The notes below the pieces were generated by a model. The model saw nothing but the letters and a program-made list of their open reading frames with translations. It was not told the DNA's origin and did not search any database. From positions 1-41,923 of IMG/VR virus record IMGVR_UViG_3300017963_000421: a DNA stretch of 41,923 nt. The stretch is one strand, 5' to 3'. Positions 38,993 to 41,923 of the stretch are shown here, one piece after another (position 1 is the stretch's first letter; every line of letters starts with the position of its first letter). Position numbers and translations under genes: made by a program. This DNA comes from a virus.

Positions 38993-41923
38993 GTGACCGC
39001 GGCATCTATCACGAAGGAGAGCGCAGCGCGCTACAACGTCGACTTTAACAAGCACTGCAAAGTCGAAATAGGCGACGCTGCGCTCGCTTTCTTCTCTCCA
39101 AAAGTCAAGTTTAAAAAGTGGGGCGACGAATGTTGGATTTCGCTTTCGCCTCAAAAAGCGTACACCCAAAAAACGCCCGCGGAGCTCGGCGACAGCAAAA
39201 TCGACAAAGTGGTCGTCGACTCCGACGACGCGAAAGAAGCGCACCACTTATACCCATTAGACGAAAGCGAAAACCACGAGCAAGAAGAGGGGCTTTTCGA
39301 GCTCGAAGCGGTCGTCTATGAAAAACCGCTTTCGGGCGGTTTCACTTACGCTTGGAATCTCGAGCACAGTGACAACCTAGCGTTCTTCAAACAAGATATT
39401 TTGAACGCGCCTCTTATAGGCTCGGTGGCGAGTCGTGACGAGTTCGGGGGTTATGACGCCAAAGGCAAGCAAGTCGAATTTTGGGCGCCCGAAGCTCTCA
39501 ACTCATATGCCATCTATCGCAAAGATTTGCCCGCGGTAATGTCAGAAGCCGACGGCGCGAAGTACAAATCGGGGTGCGTGGGTCGCCTGCGCCGCCCGAA
39601 GGTAATCGACGCCAAGGGCGCTTGGGAGTGGGCAGATCTGGACGTCGACACGGAAAAGAAAACTGTTACCGTGACGGGGTCTGCAGAGTTCGCAAAAAGA
39701 GCGGTTTTACCCGTGCGCATCGACCCCACTTTCGGCTACACGACGGCGGGCTCGTTCTCCACGTTCGGCGATGATCGTATTCAAGGCACTTACGCCCGCC
39801 CTGCGTCGCCGGGGCGCGGTATCGTCACGAGTCTTCACGCCTACATCGGTAGTTGGTCAAGCGGCGACAAAGTGAAAATGGCGCTCGTCACGGGAGCCGA
39901 CAACAATCTCAAAGCGCCATCTACCGCCGAGCGTTCCGACGGGCACTCGGGCGCGCAGTGGGCAACCTTCACTTTTTCGGACCCCAAACCCGCGCTACAG
40001 TATCTCTACTATACGAACGTGATTTGGAGCGACAGCGTCATCGACGTCTATTATGACTTTGGTTCGTTCGGCGATTCGCGCGACGTGAGTCTCACTTATG
40101 GCGATTGGCCAAGGCAACTTAGCTTGTCAGATTCGCCTTGGCTCGTGTCGACGTATGCGACCTTTGAAACGTCTACGATCGAGAAAGTGCGGAATGTTGA
40201 TTGGGCGTATGCCTACCACTTTCCGGGCGCGAAAAATATAAAGGTCGACGGCTCTTTCGGGGCGACCCAAGGCGACGCGTGGGTCAAGATAGGCGACGCC
40301 GATCAATGGTCTTCCGTGGTCACTTCCGACACGTGCACGATCAATTCGTGGAGCGCTTCCCAAATTGACATCACAATACCCAAGAGCCTTGCCAACACTC
40401 TCGGGAATCTTTGGCTCTACGTGAAGCCGAACGGCGGGTCGGCGAACGCTTACGGGTTCCCCGTCGTCATCAAAAAGGAGTGGGGCCAGCGCTATCCGGA
40501 CGCGGAATCTACTACAGTGAATTGGTGTCGCGCCATGGGGGGCACGTCGCCCGATGTCGACAACATGACACTAGAAAGCGTGAGCGTCTATTGTGGCACG
40601 AGCCATGGCGCGCAAGTGCGCGTCGCCGTCTACCAAGGCGGCACGCTGACTGACCCGACCGGGGCGTCTTTAGTGGAAGACTTCGGGGTGACAGCCGGAA
40701 GCGACACGGAAGCTTGGCAAACGCTTCTAAGCTCGTCAAATCCGTCGCTTACAAAAAACGCGGTCACGTGGATTGTCGTAAAGGGCAATGACAGCTCTTT
40801 TGGCGTGGCCTTTTCGGGCGACTCGGGCGGCGGCGACTTCCAAACCGCACGCGGGCGTTATCAGTCGTCGAGCATGAATAGCATAGAAAGCTCAGTTTTT
40901 CCCGCTAACTGGCCGACGGACTCCGGAAGCTTCGCCGATTTTTGGTATAGCTTCCGCTTGGCCTATTCTACGCCGCCGTTGTCCGCATTGCAGGGGCAAA
41001 TAGACGCAAAAAGTGTTGTCGCGGGCTCCCTGTCCGCCACCACTTCCCTGCAGGGGCAAATAGACGCGACAAGCGTCTTTACAGGCGCCCTGTCCGCTAC
41101 CGTGCCCATGTTTGGCCAGATCAACGGGCAAAGCGCGATTACGGGCGCCATTACCGAAGTTAGAGCTCTGCAGGGTCAGATCGCAGGGCAAAGCGCCCTT
41201 ACCGGCTCGCTGCTAAAAGCGATAGACCTATCGGGGCAAATAGACGCGGTAAGCGCCCTTACAGGCTCGTTGTTCAACTCGGTGCCAATCTCGGGACAAA
41301 TCGATGCGGCAAGCGCCCTTACCGGCTCGCTGCTCAAGTTGAAACAGATTTCGGGGCAAATAGACGCACAAAGCGATCTATGGGGTTGTTTGTGCTCCGC
41401 TGCAGCTCTGCAGGGACACGTTGACGCGCGAAGCATCGTTGCGGGCTCCCTATCCGCCACCGTTTTCCTGCAGGGGCAAATAGACGCACAAAGCACCATA
41501 GAAGGCCTTTTGCTCAAGCCCGTGTTTCTTTCGGGGCAAATAGACGCGGATAGCGCCCTTACGGGCGCCGTGACGGTCGCTGCAGGCCTGCAGGGGCAAA
41601 TAGACGCGGTAAGCGCCCTTGCGGGCTCCCTGTCCGCCGTGGTTCCCCTGCAGGGGCAAATAGACGCGGTAAGCGCCCTTGCCGGCTCGCTGCTCAAGCT
41701 GATTGGCATTCGGGGGCAAATAGACGCGGCAAGCGCCCTTGCGGGCTCCCTGTCCGCCGTGGTTCCCCTGCAGGGGCAAATAGACGCGGCAAGCGCCCTT
41801 GCGGGCTCCCTGTCCGCCGTGGTTCCCCTGCAGGGGCAAATAGACGCGGTAAGCGCCCTTGCGGGCTCCCTGTCCGCCGTGGTTCCCCTGCAGGGGCAAA
41901 TAGACGCGGTAAGCGCCCTTGCC
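38993..41923 (+). CDS. Repeat-bearing tail fibre/adhesin, N-terminal and central part
   Basis: GTG start at 38993, nine bases after the previous stop; open to the window end and continuing at 1-514, total about 1,108 residues. Residues 1-260 match a domain common at the start of phage structural proteins, ending RAVLPVRIDPTFGYTTAG. A beta sandwich follows (260-400), then an IPT/TIG-like immunoglobulin domain at about 410-495 (NIKVDGSFGATQGDAWVKIG), a second sandwich (510-655) and from 40981 onward about twenty 20-residue repeats built on LQGQIDAxSALxGSL. Expected to be trimeric and surface exposed. Ligand unknown. Confidence 0.82.
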   Translation, partial: MTAASITKESAARYNVDFNKHCKVEIGDAALAFFSPKVKFKKWGDECWISLSPQKAYTQKTPAELGDSKIDKVVVDSDDAKEAHHLYPLDESENHEQEEGLFELEAVVYEKPLSGGFTYAWNLEHSDNLAFFKQDILNAPLIGSVASRDEFGGYDAKGKQVEFWAPEALNSYAIYRKDLPAVMSEADGAKYKSGCVGRLRRPKVIDAKGAWEWADLDVDTEKKTVTVTGSAEFAKRAVLPVRIDPTFGYTTAGSFSTFGDDRIQGTYARPASPGRGIVTSLHAYIGSWSSGDKVKMALVTGADNNLKAPSTAERSDGHSGAQWATFTFSDPKPALQYLYYTNVIWSDSVIDVYYDFGSFGDSRDVSLTYGDWPRQLSLSDSPWLVSTYATFETSTIEKVRNVDWAYAYHFPGAKNIKVDGSFGATQGDAWVKIGDADQWSSVVTSDTCTINSWSASQIDITIPKSLANTLGNLWLYVKPNGGSANAYGFPVVIKKEWGQRYPDAESTTVNWCRAMGGTSPDVDNMTLESVSVYCGTSHGAQVRVAVYQGGTLTDPTGASLVEDFGVTAGSDTEAWQTLLSSSNPSLTKNAVTWIVVKGNDSSFGVAFSGDSGGGDFQTARGRYQSSSMNSIESSVFPANWPTDSGSFADFWYSFRLAYSTPPLSALQGQIDAKSVVAGSLSATTSLQGQIDATSVFTGALSATVPMFGQINGQSAITGAITEVRALQGQIAGQSALTGSLLKAIDLSGQIDAVSALTGSLFNSVPISGQIDAASALTGSLLKLKQISGQIDAQSDLWGCLCSAAALQGHVDARSIVAGSLSATVFLQGQIDAQSTIEGLLLKPVFLSGQIDADSALTGAVTVAAGLQGQIDAVSALAGSLSAVVPLQGQIDAVSALAGSLLKLIGIRGQIDAASALAGSLSAVVPLQGQIDAASALAGSLSAVVPLQGQIDAVSALAGSLSAVVPLQGQIDAVSALA
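40981..41923 (+). repeat. 60-bp in-frame tandem repeat array
   Basis: Fifteen full units and part of a sixteenth, each exactly 60 bp (starts at 40981, 41041 ... 41881). Units before about 41560 have drifted; from 41581 most are nearly identical. Core CAGGGGCAAATAGACGCGG is present in most. The palindrome CCCCTGCAGGGG is perfect at 41645, 41765, 41825 and 41885. Together with the copies at 1-375 there are about 20 units in the circular molecule. Confidence 0.95.

Noticed and set aside
41176-41899. Long leftward open frames across the fibre repeats
   Set aside because: They arise because the 60-bp unit lacks stops in the antisense frames; the rightward frame continues a clear fibre gene with start, domains and stop.
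40981-41923. CRISPR array
   Set aside because: Units are contiguous 60-bp coding repeats without unique spacers, and no cas genes are present (the Cas4-like nuclease stands alone in a replication operon).
38993-41923. Diversity-generating retroelement target
   Set aside because: No reverse transcriptase and no template/variable repeat pair with adenine-biased differences was seen.
1-41923. tRNA or rRNA genes
   Set aside because: Nearly all sequence is coding and the few gaps show no cloverleaf or rRNA-like sequence by eye; a covariance-model scan would be needed to exclude a tRNA fully.

Overview
The window is an essentially complete genome of a tailed bacteriophage with a contractile tail (myovirus morphotype). 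The evidence is a DUF3383-type tail sheath, a DUF3277-type tail tube, a tape measure protein, a full baseplate set, a DUF1073-type portal, a DUF2184-type major capsid protein and a large terminase. No integrase, CI-like repressor, tRNA, CRISPR array or insertion sequence was seen, so a virulent lifestyle is the simplest reading. The host cannot be named from sequence; Shine-Dalgarno sequences are of the ordinary AAAGGA/GAGG kind and base composition is moderately GC-rich throughout.

The contig is circularly permuted and was cut inside a tail-fibre gene. Bases 1-118 are identical to 41806-41923. Removing this overlap gives a 41,805-bp circle in which the open frame starting at 38993 runs in frame across the join to the stop at 514 (about 1,108 codons). 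The cut lies in an array of about 20 exact-length 60-bp (20-residue) repeats, so the true copy number may be higher than assembled.

Layout. (1) 1-1276, + strand: end of the repeat fibre, a BppU-like baseplate/fibre protein and a holin-like membrane protein, followed by a terminator hairpin. (2) 1308-13409, - strand: a tightly packed, translationally coupled early operon. It reads from a divergent promoter near 13480 leftward through small proteins, a PD-(D/E)XK nuclease, zinc ribbons, an SNF2-like helicase, an ssDNA-binding-like protein, a DNA methyltransferase, a family A DNA polymerase, a RuvC-like resolvase, a coiled-coil protein, a DUF5664-type nucleotide hydrolase-like protein and a secreted cell-wall-hydrolase-like protein. 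(3) 13626-16559, + strand: a small protein, a ribbon-helix-helix-like regulator and an archaeo-eukaryotic primase/SF3-like helicase. These are followed by a 328-bp non-coding stretch full of GGCCGTT/AACGGCC heptamers, a candidate replication origin. (4) 16888-23111: packaging and head genes (terS, a 28-residue membrane peptide, terL, a lysozyme-like protein, portal, Mu gpF-like protein). (5) 23204-30189: protease/scaffold, cement, capsid, connector genes, sheath and tube. (6) 30215-38984: tail chaperones with a likely -1 frameshift, tape measure, baseplate and fibres. (7) 38993 to the end: the repeat-bearing fibre.

The pieces worth a second look are the 60-bp repeat array with its embedded 12-bp palindrome, the heptamer cluster next to the primase-helicase, three small genes easily missed (10321-10488, 13867-14043, 17970-18056), the frameshift site, two likely internal starts, and a recent 54-bp tandem duplication inside an early gene.
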